Shown: one piece after another, positions 48,081-59,884 of the stretch | Position numbering within the stretch: position 1 is the first letter of the stretch | Layout: every line of letters starts with the position of its first letter | Source of the DNA: Anagrus nilaparvatae | Lineage: Eukaryota > Arthropoda > Insecta > Hymenoptera > Mymaridae | Direction: 5' to 3' | Length of the DNA stretch: 64,000 nucleotides | NCBI GenBank assembly: GCA_022575985.1 | Contig: JAKSXM010000142.1 | Location: 4,900,001-4,964,000, forward strand | The notes under the pieces: model-generated | What the model was told of the DNA's origin: nothing | Database searches by the model: none | Seen by the model: only the letters and a program-made list of their open reading frames with translations | Program-made: the position numbers and the translations under genes

Positions 48081-48731
48081 AGCTATAATATAATAACTAT
48101 CGCATATTTTATGAGACTCTGAATTGATACTCTGATTTTTAATGATTTTATCTGATAAACAAAGATATAAAAGTAAATTTTCGAGACCTACAAAACCTAA
48201 TTTTATAAAAAATTGTAATTCCTGCAGCTATATAAAAAATTTTCATTTTTGAAAAAAAGTGGGCATTTAAATTATTAACTATCATGCTGAAAAAATTACA
48301 GTTTGTGGGGCATGAAACCTGGCCCTTTCAACTGAATTTCTACTGATTTATAAGCTTATTTATGAGCTTGCTTATTATATCCAAAGACACTATAATCCAT
48401 ATACTGTCTTTGATTATATCAAAGAAAATTATACAAGATAGCTGGTAGAATATCATTTTCGAAAAGGTTCTATTACATTATATTATTTGGAATATAAAAT
48501 ATAAAATTATAAAATATTTCATATGATTGGCTAAAAAATAAAAAAGTACTACCTTTTATTATAGTCATAAAAATGCTATTGTATAATATGCCAATTAAAG
48601 ATAATAGTAGAAGAAGAAGAACTAGTTAGCTCTTTGAATTATTCTTTACATTTTATTTATCGTTAACATCTTAGAGTGCATCTTTAGTTTTATTTAAAAT
48701 CTATAAAAAATTTCATTATTAACTATCAAAA

Positions 48732-50065
48732 ATGAAATTAGAGAATAAATTAATGATCTTATTAATTTTAGTTAAATTGCTTGAATTCTATATTATCTAC
48801 GATAATAACGAAGAAATTTCATTTATTATTAGTTATTTTACAGATGACTCATCAGATTTCTTAAAATTGCATTTAAAATTATTAATCATTAAATTATATA
48901 AAAAAAGTTAAGTATTTTAATTTTATATTTTATTGATATAAACCAACATTAATTTTTACAGATAATATTTTAATCAGTTTAACTTATTATCGCACTTGAT
49001 GTCAAGCAGCTTTAATTATCATAGAATTTCGAATCCAGTATTCGCAGTGTAAAAAGTAACTTTCTTATATTAACAAAAAAATTTGTAAATATTCGAAAAA
49101 AATCGTATAATTTACTAAATTTAGTATATTTACAAAAAATTCGAGAATATAATTTTTTTTGTGAATTCGCAAGAAAAATTTATAATTTACAATTTTTTTT
49201 CGAAAATTTTCAAAAAATAGTTGTAATTTTCCGAAAAATATTTGTGAATTTACAACTTTTTTCGTAAATCCACAAAAAAAAATCGAGAATTCTCGAATTT
49301 TTTGATAATATACTAAATCTAGTAAATTTAAGATTTTTTTCGAATATTTACAAAAATTTTTGAAAATTTAAGTACTAATTTTTTGAAAAAATTCTTTTAT
49401 TGTTGTAAATCTAAGAAAGTTACTTTTTACTGTGCGGTTTAAGACTAAAAGTATTTATTAAATTTCTTTTAAAATGTTAAAAATTCATAGGCTCTATAGA
49501 TAAAACGATTGACAATAAAACTTTCATAAAAATTAAAGTTTCTAGATATCCAGTGCCCAGGTGCTAATGCAGGTTAAATATTTTTTGCCCTCCTGGGCGT
49601 AAAACTCGTGTGTAAAGAATTTTCTGAACTCGTTCTACGCCTAGGTGGGCAAAAAATAGTGTAAGCACCATGGGCGAAATACTTTAGACACGAGCGTGAA
49701 CACATATCACTCGTGCCCGGCTTCGCCGAGCACTCGTGCTAGTGCTCACGCTAGTGCCTAAACTTTTACGCCCTTGATACTTAATATACTATTTTTATTT
49801 ATGTATTTTAAAGGTCAAAACTTATAGGGTATTAAGTGACTTTTGATATTTTACATTTTTAAATTAATGGAAAATTTTTCTTCAATTCTTAAAAGGAATT
49901 TAAATATTGCAAAAAGAATAAATTAAATTTTTTTTCAATTCTTAAAAGGAATTTAAATATTGCAAAAAGAAAAAATTAAATTTTTTTTTACAGTAAATCC
50001 AAAGAGCATGGCAAGCTTACTATTAACAATAGGAAGGATAAATTTGAAACAAACTTTTTTCTTTC
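48732..50065 (+). CDS. Unrecognised small peptide-like gene, copy 2
   Basis: Duplicate of the gene at 30479. The first block, 48732-48906, begins MKLENKLMILLILVKLLEFY and keeps exactly the same length to the in-frame stop (48909-48911). The putative second block starts after the acceptor at 49993 (ttttacag) and reads NPKSMASLLLTIGRINLKQ to a stop, about 84 aa if joined in phase 1. The intron has since received a palindromic MITE and a GC-richer insertion. Retention of both frames after clear divergence argues for a real gene, though transcription is unproven. The family is unrecognised. Confidence 0.42.
49045..49434. mobile_element. Palindromic MITE, copy with an empty-site counterpart
   Basis: A member of the 10429 family, from CAGTGTAAAAAGTAAC to GTTACTTTTTACTGTG. 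The duplicate at 30780 ('cagaaaccgttttaagac') lacks it, so it was inserted after the segmental duplication. Confidence 0.8.
49560..49790. mobile_element. GC-richer insertion, unclassified
   Basis: Far richer in GC than its surroundings, with 'cactcgtgcccggcttcgcc' and several short inverted repeats (gcactcgtgctagtgctc; tgggcgtaaa against tttacgccc). It replaces a short stretch of the first duplicate near 31200. Probably a small transposable element. Confidence 0.45.
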
Positions 50066-50702
50066 CGAAATGAAAAATTTTAAATATTCAATAGATTATA
50101 AATATGTCACTTAATTTAAAAGGTAAGAGTTAATTAATAAAGCATAATATCTAGAATTATTTTAAAACACTCATACAATTCGCTATTTGAAAAATACCTT
50201 AAGAATCCCTATCTAATAACATAGGACCCTATATCATGTTATTCGGCTAGTGATTTCATTATATTTAAATTTTGTTTTATTAACTGGATATGCAATTTTT
50301 TCGGTATTTTCTAATCTAAAGAACTTAGAGCCTCATAATACAAAATTAGCAAATAATTTTCAGAGGGACCTCTTTAGTGTCCTAATAGTTTTTAGCGTAA
50401 GCAATATAAATTGCAAATAATACAGTCGTTTTTAAATAAACAATCGTGCGTTTGACTCCTGGATATGCAAAATCTAGTTTTTCAGATGGCTCTAATTTTT
50501 TCTTAATAATAATCTCAATTAACTAATTTATTAAAAAAATAATTTATGATACAAAAATCATGTTATTGTATAGTCCTAATAGTTTGTAGCGTAATAGCTA
50601 TTTATTAAAGTTATAAAATATTGGTTTTGGCTTTGCATGCAGTTGTATGCACGAGTTTTCTGAATAGTAAAGAATCTATAAAATTTCTTGAATTTTTCTC
50701 TA

Positions 50703-51061
50703 GTTTTACTATAGGTTTTTTGGATCGCTGAATCTGAACTCGGGGTCCGAATCTGGCAAAAAATCGGGGAACACCCTTAAATGGGAAAAAACTAGCCCTT
50801 TTTACGGGTATTTTACAATACTTTGGGACTAAAGCTAAGATAACACAGGCACACAAAAAAAAAAGTCATGTGCTAGAAGGTAGACTCCGTAGAATGGGGG
50901 TTTTTGGTGGTGCTAAAACCGAATATGGCCATAGACATTCAATTTAACTAGCCAATTTGCCCCCAGTGCCCCCATATGCCCCGCCAAAAAAGTGAAAAAA
51001 AATTTTTTTCGAAAAATGAAAATTGAACTATATGCTCATGTTTTTTGGGATGCTTATACCA
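50703..51061 (+). mobile_element. Partial copy of the giant palindromic element
   Basis: Nearly identical to 54408-54762, in the same orientation: 'cgctgaatctgaactcgggg', 'atgggggtttttggtggtgc', 'ggatgcttatacc'. It stops where the tandem units of the full element begin. High similarity suggests recent activity of the family. Confidence 0.8.
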
Positions 51062-51332
51062 ATTCGAAATAGGGGTGATTGGAATAAAATGGACCATTTT
51101 GCAACCCTTAAACGATTAATAGGGATCGTTTTTCAAAAATCACTTGTGAAATTTGCTGCTGAATTCGAATTTCATGTTGGTTTTGAGATGTTACCCCTGT
51201 CAACACTCAAAAATAGGGGTGGAATGGGTAAAATGAACCGTAAAGTTTTAACAATAGCAGAATAATTTTTAAATCTTATTTTTTGACTGAATCGATACCA
51301 AATGTTATTTCTGAAGATAAATTTCTTTAGGC

Positions 51333-51640
51333 ATTCAGAATAGGGGTGATTGGGGTAAAATGGACCATTTTTGTATACTCTAATCGGTAATTTATTCTTT
51401 TATTATGTTTTTATACATAAATAAAAACCACTTTTCTATAAAAAAAATATTTACTTTTCGAATATGAAAATCTAACTAGGTTTTGTTACTTCTATTTTGT
51501 AAATATCAAACTCATATTATCATAGCTTACGTAGTTTGTCTAAGCATCCCTCTCTTACCCAGCTTCCAAGATTACCTTTTTTTACCGATTAGAGTATACG
51601 AAAATGGTCCATTTTACCCCAATCATCCCTATTTTGAATA
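51333..51640. mobile_element. TIR element with ~50-bp ends
   Basis: Left end 'aataggggtgattggggtaa' through 'actctaatcggtaa', and the same sequence inverted at 51587-51640. About 200 bp of AT-rich filler lies between. Single related ends also occur at 51066 ('aataggggtgattggaataa') and 51220, so several copies are piled up. Confidence 0.75.
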
Positions 51641-51661
51641 AAATCGCGGAGAGGGGGGCGT

Positions 51662-51860
51662 ATTTTCACTGGTCAACACCAGATTAGCTCTACTATATAT
51701 TTTTGGGTCGCTTATCACGAAAATCGGGGTCTTTTCCAGGAGATATTTTTGGAACACCCTTCAATATCTCCCGGAAAAGACTCTTTTCATGATCAACGAT
51801 CCGAAAAACTTATAGTAGAGCAAATCTCATGTTGGCCAGTGAAAATACACTCTAAACAGC
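51662..51860. repeat. Inverted repeat of the 'cagcgaccc' family
   Basis: 'ttcactggtcaacaccagat' with 'tagctctactatata' faces 'tatagtagagcaaatctcat' with 'ggccagtgaaa'. An inner pair is formed by 'ccaggagatattttt' and 'aatatctcccgg'. Related to 43130-43340. Confidence 0.55.
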
Positions 51861-51899
51861 GATTTGACTGGAGTACTTGGGTTTTTTTTATTTCAGACA

Positions 51900-52411
51900 T
51901 ACCAAACTGGAGTTATACTGGCAACTGTTATTTTAATATTAGATTTTCATTTTTATCAAAATTAGATTCAATAAGTATAGAAGAAATGAAAAATAAAGCC
52001 ACTACGTTATGTCAAATATAACAAGATGGTATTTGTGAAAATCTAAAAAATGAATTGTTACAGTTTAGAGCAATATATCGGAGATTTTTGCATGAAAAAG
52101 AAAAAGGAGTTAGTCCCGAATCATTCATGTTAAAATTAATTATATAAACAAAAAATTAGACAATTTTAAAAATGTCGAAATTGTTTTGAGAATTAATTGA
52201 ACAATTTTAGTAACAAATTGTAGTGGAGGAAGAAAGAGCCTTTTCCAAAATAAAATTGATCAAAGACAGACTAAGTACTTCAACGACTGAAGTTACATTA
52301 AATGAAAGTACAGTCTTAAATTCTGAGTTTGACATTGCTAGAGAATTAGATTTTTCTAAATTAATAGTTATGTTTGCTGTAATTAAATGTAGAAAAGTCT
52401 ATTTAAATTGA
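51900..52411 (+). pseudogene. hAT transposase C-terminal relic
   Basis: Three frame-broken pieces: KLDSISIEEMKNKATTL (51960), NLKNELLQFRAIYRRFLHEK (52040-52140) and the dimerisation region EEERAFSKIKLIKDRLS with FDIARELDFSKLI (52223-52411). The last matches the conserved SERSFSKLKLIK...LDFxxLI block of hAT transposases, of the type related to ZMYM proteins. Frameshifts and stops lie between pieces and the catalytic part is missing, so the gene is dead. Confidence 0.75.
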
Positions 52412-53290
52412 GTATTATTTTTATATTTTATCAGTTTTTTTACCAAATAATAATTCTAAGTAAAAATTTGTTATTATTAAATATCTAAATGAACAAAGAA
52501 TAGAAAGACTACTGCAGAATAAGGTATATTCCAGCCCCAGCATATTTTTCGCATTTTTTTGGCTCAATTTGATGATTTATGATAAATAATAAGATTCCGA
52601 TGGTCGGCACCCAATGTTTAAAGTTTCGTATTGTTTAAGAAAAAAATTTCTGAATTCACAAAAGTTTCATACATTTTTTTCTCAGAAATTCTATAAAAAT
52701 AAGTTTCTATATTTGTAAAGCTCAAAAATAATTTGTTAAATAGTTTTTTGCTGGTTGTCGAAATAAGTGTAAAAAGGTTGTAATAAAGCAATTTTAATAT
52801 TTCATAAACATATTTATTATAAATAATATATTTTTTTTTGTATCACTAAAATAAATCAATAATTATAGGTCTCTTAGAGGAAACCAGTTAGTTTATTAAA
52901 TTAAATTGGGGCTTAAAAAATGTAGAAATTTATGTTCATGATTTGAAACTAATTTGACTAATGTTAGTAGAAAATATTTTTAAAACCATGCTGGATTGTA
53001 AGTTTTAGCAGATCATTAAGAAAATTCAAGAAAATATTCAAAACATTTTAAATGATTAATTACGTCATTTAAGTGGATGTTTTAAAAGCTAATAAATAAA
53101 AATTAATATTAAATGGTATCATTAATGAATTTTAAGTTGTATAATTTTCGATAAAAAAAAATAATGTTTTGTTATCATTGTTAGTGAATATAAAAAGACA
53201 TTTCCTGAGAATGAAGTAATTAAAAAGAAAATTAATTGAAAATAGAAGTTAACCTTCATTTAGTTATTACATAAAACGAATAAACAGGTA

Positions 53291-53308
53291 TTGATAAGTC
53301 TTATCGGT
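53291..53308. promoter_or_regulatory. Paired GATA sites upstream of the knottin gene
   Basis: ttgataagtcttatcggt holds TGATAAG and its inverse CTTATC back to back, 11 bp before the TATA box. GATA factors commonly drive fat-body, gut and haemocyte genes in insects. Function here is inferred. Confidence 0.4.
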
Positions 53309-53318
53309 ATTTTTTCTG

Positions 53319-53328
53319 TATAAAAATA
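53319..53328 (+). promoter_or_regulatory. TATA box of the knottin gene
   Basis: tataaaaata, 67 bases upstream of the preferred start codon. Confidence 0.6.
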
Positions 53329-53394
53329 AGCCTGATTTTAGTCCGGCAACATATGTTTTTAAGTTCTCTTAAAATTTATAAAAAAATAATTACA

Positions 53395-53777
53395 ATGAAA
53401 ACAATTTTATTAATCGTTACTCTATTTGTCATTTTATTTCAAATGACTGAAATAGCAAATGCTTGCCTTAATAACAAAGTTGTTGTAAGTAACAGTTTTA
53501 AATTTTTTTTCAAAAAAATAAATAATGATTTTAATTATAATTTTATTTTAATTCAAAAAAAAATCTATATCAAAGGTTACATAAATTTATAAGTTAATCT
53601 TTATATTAAATTCGAGGATATATTAATTTTTTAGTACTGATGTACCAAATATTTATTATTTCATTTTTTTTTCTTTTTTAATAGTGTCAATGGGACACGG
53701 ATTGCTGTTCTAATAATTGTGTTGGAAATATTTTTGGTGCGATAAAAGGAGAATGTAGAGCTCCACTTTTAGGTTGA
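53395..53777 (+). CDS. Secreted six-cysteine knottin-like peptide, two exons
   Basis: Exons 53395-53484 and 53685-53777 in phase 0: 183 nt, 60 aa. Residues 1-23 form a clear signal peptide ending in IANA. The mature part is about 37 residues with cysteine spacing C-x6-C-x5-CC-x3-C-x10-C. This is the inhibitor-cystine-knot (knottin) order. Such peptides are defence, venom or salivary components or channel and protease modulators; which applies here cannot be told from sequence. An upstream in-frame ATG (53353) would add 14 residues before the signal peptide and is less likely. A TATA box, paired GATA sites and poly(A) signals (aataaa near 53828 and 53840) frame a compact transcription unit. 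It lies within DNA inserted in the second copy of block A, and no paralogue is seen in the window. Confidence 0.82.
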
Positions 53778-53829
53778 AAGAAAAATAATTCAATTATGGC
53801 ATTTTGTAGAAAAAAACTTTTTTACAAAA

Positions 53830-54297
53830 TAAATATATTTAAATAAAATTTTAATAAATTTCCTTAAACTATTGTTTTCTTAAGCACCTTTTTGCATAAT
53901 TGTAAATTAAAAGTGATATATATAAATCCAAGGCTTTTTTTTGTCAAGTTTAGTGACTTATATCTAAATTGAACAGGTATTTCCGCAATATTCAAAATTT
54001 TTTTAATTCTTTATTAACAAATATTACTTTTCAATAATATAAAATAACAAACAATTAAATTTTTAATCTTATACACTTAAAACATAGTTTATTATTAAGT
54101 TCTGACGCTCCCCCTGATTATAATTTGCAATTTAAATAGCTTTTAGTTTGCTGAATTTAAACCAAACACAGGCTCAATTACAATCAAGATATAAACTTTT
54201 AAAATTTTATAACTTAAAATGAATATAGGTTATAATGCGTGAAAATAATTTAATGTTACTTTTATTTTCGAGTACAAATTACGAGCTTACAAATTGC
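53830..54297. other. Intergenic, no gene seen
   Basis: AT-rich DNA between the knottin gene's poly(A) signals and the giant palindrome. Nothing coding. Confidence 0.4.
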
Positions 54298-56112
54298 ATC
54301 TGGTGTTTTAAGGAGGGAGTCGGGCCCTGGAAGGTTTAAAATGGTCAAAATCAGAAATATTACTTGAAAGGGAATCTGGCACCAATAACCGGCTTGAGAA
54401 AAGGCTTACTATAGGTTTTTTGGGTCGCTGAATCTGAACCCGGGGTCCGAATCTGGCAAAAAATCGGGGAACACCCTTAAATGGGAAAAAACTAGCCTTT
54501 TTTACGGGTTTTTTTACAATACTTTGGGACTAAAGCTAAGATAACACAGGCACACAAAAAAAAAGTCATGTGCTAGAAGGTAAACTCCGTGGAATGGGGG
54601 TTTTTGGTGGTGCTAAAACCGAATATGGCCATAGAAATTCAATTTAACTAGCCAATTTGCCCCCAGTGCCCCCATATGCCCCCCCAAAAAAGTGAAAAAA
54701 AATTTTTTTCGAAAAATGAAAATTGAACTATATGCTCATGTTTTTTGGGATGCTTATACCAAAAATGTATACAAAAAATGTGTTTAACCAACGTTTGGCC
54801 CTGTAGACGGCCCCAGTGCCCCCATTCATACCCCCCCCCCCCAAACGGGAAAAAATATGTTTATTACAAAAATTAAAACTTAAGATGAATTCTTATATTT
54901 TTTGGGACGGTGAAACCAAAAATGAATATAGAAAATCTTTTCTACTAATTTTTGGCCCTGTAAACTACCCCAGTGGCCCCATGCACCCCCCCCCCAAAAC
55001 GAGATATAAAAATTTTTATTACAAAAACTAAAACTCAATGTGTATTGTTATGTTTTCTGAGGCGCTGAAACCAAAGATGAATATAAAAAATGTGTTTAAC
55101 CAATGCTTGATCCTCTAGGCAACCACAGTGCCCCCATTGAACCCCCCCAAACGAGTTAAAAATATTTTTATTAGGAAAATTAAAATTCAATGTGTATTCT
55201 TATGTTTTTTGAGACGCTGTAACCAAAGATGCATATAAAAAATGGATTTAACCAATGCTTGGCCATGTAGACCAAACCCCCCCCCCCCCCCGAACGGGTT
55301 AAAAATATTTTTATTAGGAAATTTAAAATTTAATGTGTATTCTTATGTTTTTTGAGACGCTATAATTATACACATTGAGTTTTAGTTTTTGTAATAAAAA
55401 TTTATATATCTCGCTTTGGGGGGGGGGGGGGGTGCATGGGACCACTGGGGTAGTTTACAGGGCCAAAAATGAGTAGAAAACATTTTCTATATTCATTTTT
55501 GGTTTCACCGTCCCAAAAAATATAAGAATTCATATTAAGTTTTAATTTTGTAATAAACATATTTTTACCCGTTTGAGGGGTATGAATGGGGTCACTGGGG
55601 TCGTCTACAGGGCCAAACGTTGGTTAAAAACATTTTTTGTATACATTTTTGGTATAAGCATCCCAAAAAACATGAGCATATAGTTCAATTTTCATTTTTC
55701 GAAAAAAATTTTTTTTCACTTTTTTGGGGGGGCATATGGGGGCGCTGGGGGCAAATTGGCTGGTTAAATTGCATTTCTATGGCCATATTCGGTTTTAGCA
55801 CCACCAAAAACCCCCATTCCACGGAGTCTACCTTCTAGCACATGACTTTATTTTGTGTGCCTGTGTTATCTTAGCTTTAGTCCCAAAGTATTGTAAAAAA
55901 ACCCGTAAAAAGGGCTAGTTTTTTCCTATTTAAGGGTGTTCCCCGATTTTTTGCCAGATTCTTACCCCGGGTTCAGATTCAGCGACCCAAAAAACCTATA
56001 GTAAGCCTTTTCTCAAGCCGATTATTGGTGCCAGATTCCCTTTCAAGTAATATTTCTGATTTTGACCATTTTAAACCTTCCCGGGCCCGACTCCCTCCTT
56101 AAAACACCAGAT
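54298..56112. mobile_element. Giant foldback palindrome with internal tandem units
   Basis: About 1.8 kb. The left end, atctggtgttttaaggaggg, is repeated inverted at the right end (to 56112). Arms of about 400 bp are near-identical. Inside each arm are ~150-bp tandem units, each ending in 'ggccctgta...cccc(c)n' with C or G runs of 7-17 bases (about 54838, 54990, 55270; G run at 55415). The units switch orientation near 55360. Long inverted repeats built of tandem units resemble FB-type foldback transposons. No transposase and no clear target duplication were found. Confidence 0.8.
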
Positions 56113-56465
56113 ACCAAAAAATTTCAAATGTAAACCTCGTACGTTTTGGCTTTATCTAAAATATTAGACTATTCCGAGGTGTCTTAACTTCACTTTTTTT
56201 TGCCCAAAATTGGCCAACTTTAGCAACTCATAACTTTTTTCAATACCGCTGGTGAAAAAAAATTTAAATGGAAGGTTAGTACGTTTTGGTGTTTTCTACG
56301 TCTGAACGAAAATTCAAGTGTCTTAAATACACGCACACTTTACCATAGCTATCTCTTAATCTATGAGTTGCAAAACAATGACCTATGTTACCCGCGGACT
56401 TTTTTTTCTTTAATTTGACACCGGTTTTATATAATTTTATTCACTGGTTTGACCGTAATGATGAA

Positions 56466-56486
56466 ACACACACACACACACACACA
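56466..56486. repeat. (AC)n microsatellite
   Basis: About ten AC units between the palindrome and the resumption of block A. Confidence 0.9.
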
Positions 56487-57552
56487 AATAAATTTTCAAT
56501 ATTTCTCAAATATATATAATAGTTAGATATAAAAATATTTATTTATTCTAGTTGATGCTGCCATGGTGTGTCAACAATGATCAATACAATCAATCAAAAA
56601 TTATCATGGATGCACAAAAAATTTTACATAACAGTTTTACACATTGTACTAGAATAAAAATATATTATCTATACGTTGTTGCATTGATAATCAGATTATA
56701 ATAATTTTAAATGAAGTAGAATTCATAATTTTCTATAATTTATTTTTTCACCTTTAATAAAATCGATTTTTAGTCCATATGTTACATAAAAGTTGACATG
56801 AAAACTTTAAGGAACTTTATATTTTCTTATAAAAACAAATTCATAATTTAATGGAGTTATATTTTTAGCACTCTCTTGTACAAAAAATATAGAACCTCAA
56901 TTTTTAATAATTGTTATATCAGCAAATTTCACAAAAGGCTTAGTAAAATAATGGCATATGTTTATTTAATATGTAATTTTAATATTTTACCCTTCTTTTT
57001 ACCAAAAAAACAATAAAAATTAAAACAATTTATATATTTAAGTGTTTGTTTAACTGTATATGCATACATGGGTCTGAACGTATCATCATTTTTAATATTT
57101 TCCTTAATTTTTTGATTACTAATCATATGAACAGTTGCACATAAAAGACTCAAAAAGTAAGAAATTTATTTTTTATCTCATTTTCAATCAGGATTCCGTG
57201 CCGGTCGTTTCTTGCTAATTTTTGATTTAGTTTTTTATTTTTTTTTATATTCTGACTTATTCTGAATATTTACGGAAAGTTTAAATATTTTATTCGGACT
57301 TAGTTTTTTTTTTTGGTAAATTGAAATTATAAAGTAAATGAATTATATTTGACTTTGCTATATATTATATGCAAAAATAATTTTTTTTTTAATTGTTAAA
57401 TAAATTTTGAAGTGATTAAAATAATAATTTTTATAAGTCTTAAATTTGAAGGAAAATTTTAATATTCTAATTAAAAGTTTGTAGATCAATGTATGATTTC
57501 TAAAAATTTTAAATAAACAAATTTATAAATAACATAAAATAAGTGACTTGAT

Positions 57553-57569
57553 TGTGTGTGTGTGTGTGT
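57553..57569. repeat. (TG)n microsatellite
   Basis: Eight TG units in inserted DNA of the second block A copy. Confidence 0.9.
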
Positions 57570-57865
57570 TAACCACCACTAGTTCAAATAATAATATTGC
57601 TGCTATTTTCCGCTTTGAATCAGTAGCAGAATTTGGAAATCAGTAAATTATATACTTAAAAAGGTAAGTCATTTTTCTTAATTGTATCCCGGCAAAATAA
57701 AAGGAACTATACTTCCAAAGAAATTAAGCCAGGTAAAAAAATATCAAACTAAATTCTTTTTCGTGCATTTCGCTCGTAACAATAGAGCTGAAAGACGAAA
57801 AATTTTTAATAATTTTTTTATTTTGCTAACTGATACCTGCTGTTACTGTCGAAATTCAATTTAAG

Positions 57866-58334
57866 GTAGTACCATCCTGGAGTGAAAGACAGATATTTCT
57901 TTTAGGACCTCTTTCAACCTCTCGCGAGTTTTGTAGAAGAATTTCCAAATTTTTTTTGGTTATAATTCTGTAAATAAATATCTAAGAGCTTTAAAATTTT
58001 TCCCATGAGTTTTTATAATATCATAATAATAAATTATATTTTAATCAAATATTGTCAAAATCTGTTTTGTAAATTTTTTTTAATACCTTCTTATTAAATT
58101 ACTTGCATATTCACGTAAGAGTTTTTAAAAGCTTCCAAAAGAAAATTTACAGAACAGATTTTTTATAATATTTGGTAAAAATATAATTTATTATTATAAA
58201 AACTCAAGGAAAAAATGCGACCTTCTAGATGTTTATTTACAGAAATTTAAACAAAAATATTTTTGAATTTCTTATACAAAACTCGCGAGAGGAAGAAGAG
58301 GTCTGAAAAGTATCTCCCCTTCAGTACTATATTC
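57866..58334. mobile_element. Foldback element ~470 bp
   Basis: Inverted arms: 'aggacctctttcaacctctcgcgag' pairs broadly with 'ctcgcgagaggaagaagaggtctg'. 'ataataataaattatatttt' faces 'aaatataatttattattata', and 'aaatctgttttgtaaa' faces 'tttacagaacagatttt'. No open frame. It lies within DNA missing from the first block A copy. Confidence 0.65.
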
Positions 58335-59713
58335 CTTAAAGTCATAATTTAAATATTAAATACAATGAATTATAACTTACAAAAATATTTAAAATGTACA
58401 CTTTTTGTAGCAACAACAAATTTCTAGATTATTTTGGAATATTTTTCCCTGGTTATGCATTTCATCAGGTAAAGTTTTAATTTAACCCATCAAGAAAATC
58501 TATATGTTAAACTTTCTATTTACAGTTCTATGGAATTTTCCAAACCCTAAATTTTGTTTCTAAAGGAGGAACCTTAGTTATAGCTAAAATTTTAATTTAC
58601 AATTTTTATCAATGTTAGTATTTTTTTTTAACCCCAGGTGTTGATACCTAAATTTTGCAATGATGGTTCTAGTTCAATGAAATCCATTTTCCTATTCTAT
58701 GAAAAACCAGTTTTATCAGTTAGTCAGTGATTTTTTTCCTTATTTAATAAATAACTATGTAATTCAAGAAATAATCATAATAAACTATTCGTTATAAGTA
58801 TTTTTTATTTGTATTTGTTGCCAAAAATTACAAAACTATATGAACAATTAAACACTAAAAACTAAATAATTAATTATAATTTTTACTTTTAATTACTTGC
58901 TAAAACTTTAGGTGTTTTTTTTTTTAGATTTCGTTAAATAATTTTTTATGATATTATTTAACAAATATTACAAATTGTTCGATTAAAACTTGTAAATAAA
59001 TTTAATAAATAAAAAATTCGAATGTAATTAAAAACTTTTTTTTTCAATTCACGAATAAAAAATTTATCGTTTCATTTAGTTGAAAGGAAAAATTTTTACT
59101 AATGCTGGTAAGAATGAGAAAATACAACTGTTCATTAAACTCCCTTGAACTATTCTTCCCTTCGTCCTAAAAATCAAATATAGCGCCTGCGCTATTTTAC
59201 GCATTAACTAAAAAAATGTTTCTTTTATTCAATGGTTTGCTGCTGAGCATTGCTTGGCTTGCTGCTTGGCTTGCTGTTTCGAATGCTAGAACTTATTAAT
59301 TAGTGAAAAGAAGCTTCTGTTATACACTGCATCTAGCTGCCTGAGAAAGCTGCTTGGATGGGCTTGGTGCTGCTTGGAAAAGGTTTTTTTCCAAACCCTC
59401 TTGGTTATAGTGAACTGGTAGGCAAAAAGTATTTTCAAAACCACTTAGCTATATAATTATCTGCATTTTGAAAATCATTCTATATTCGTGTTGTACTTCT
59501 TACAATTTGAGAAAAAAAATTATATTTCAATATACTGCTGATGCTTTTGACCAGCTTTCCTCTTAGGGGAGCCAATTTATGTCCTGAGGGATACGTAACT
59601 ATCAATACATATAAATAATAATAAATAAATATCTTGGGGGATAGTGTTGATTGCGCTCCAGGTGTTTGTATTAGTTGTAATCCTGGTATTCGACGTAGCT
59701 GGATGGACTTAGC

Positions 59714-59736
59714 CTGAGGATGGACTAAGTCCGTAT
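59714..59736 (+). ncRNA. Degenerate hammerhead-like motif, second copy
   Basis: ctgagga-t-ggac-taa-gtcc-gtat, identical in core to the motif at 33906, with similar flanks ('taagtctgtctaagtc' downstream in both). The gaaa needed for cleavage is replaced by gtat. Confidence 0.4.
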
Positions 59737-59884
59737 ATGTAGTAAGGATTTGTCACTTTAATAACTATTTACTATTATAGTTTAAATCATGAACTTTATT
59801 TTAAATTAACTTAAGTCTGTCTAAGTCCAGTAATTTATGAATGCTAAAACGGTGGTTTGCTTGTGAGTTCTAGCGTTTTTGGGC

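Larger units (their letters stand above)
46810..59840. repeat. Duplication block A, second copy, expanded by insertions
   Basis: Collinear with 29101-34020. The extra DNA comprises about 46986-48100, the MITE at 49045-49434, a GC-richer patch at 49560-49790, a long stretch at about 50225-56530 holding the palindrome, the hAT relic and the knottin gene, and about 57050-58480. The boundaries of the MITE can be read against the first copy. Confidence 0.75.

Noticed and set aside
54816..55838. ORFs within the giant palindrome
   Set aside because: Products of C/G tracts and the tandem units; the same sequence read in both orientations gives unrelated frames.
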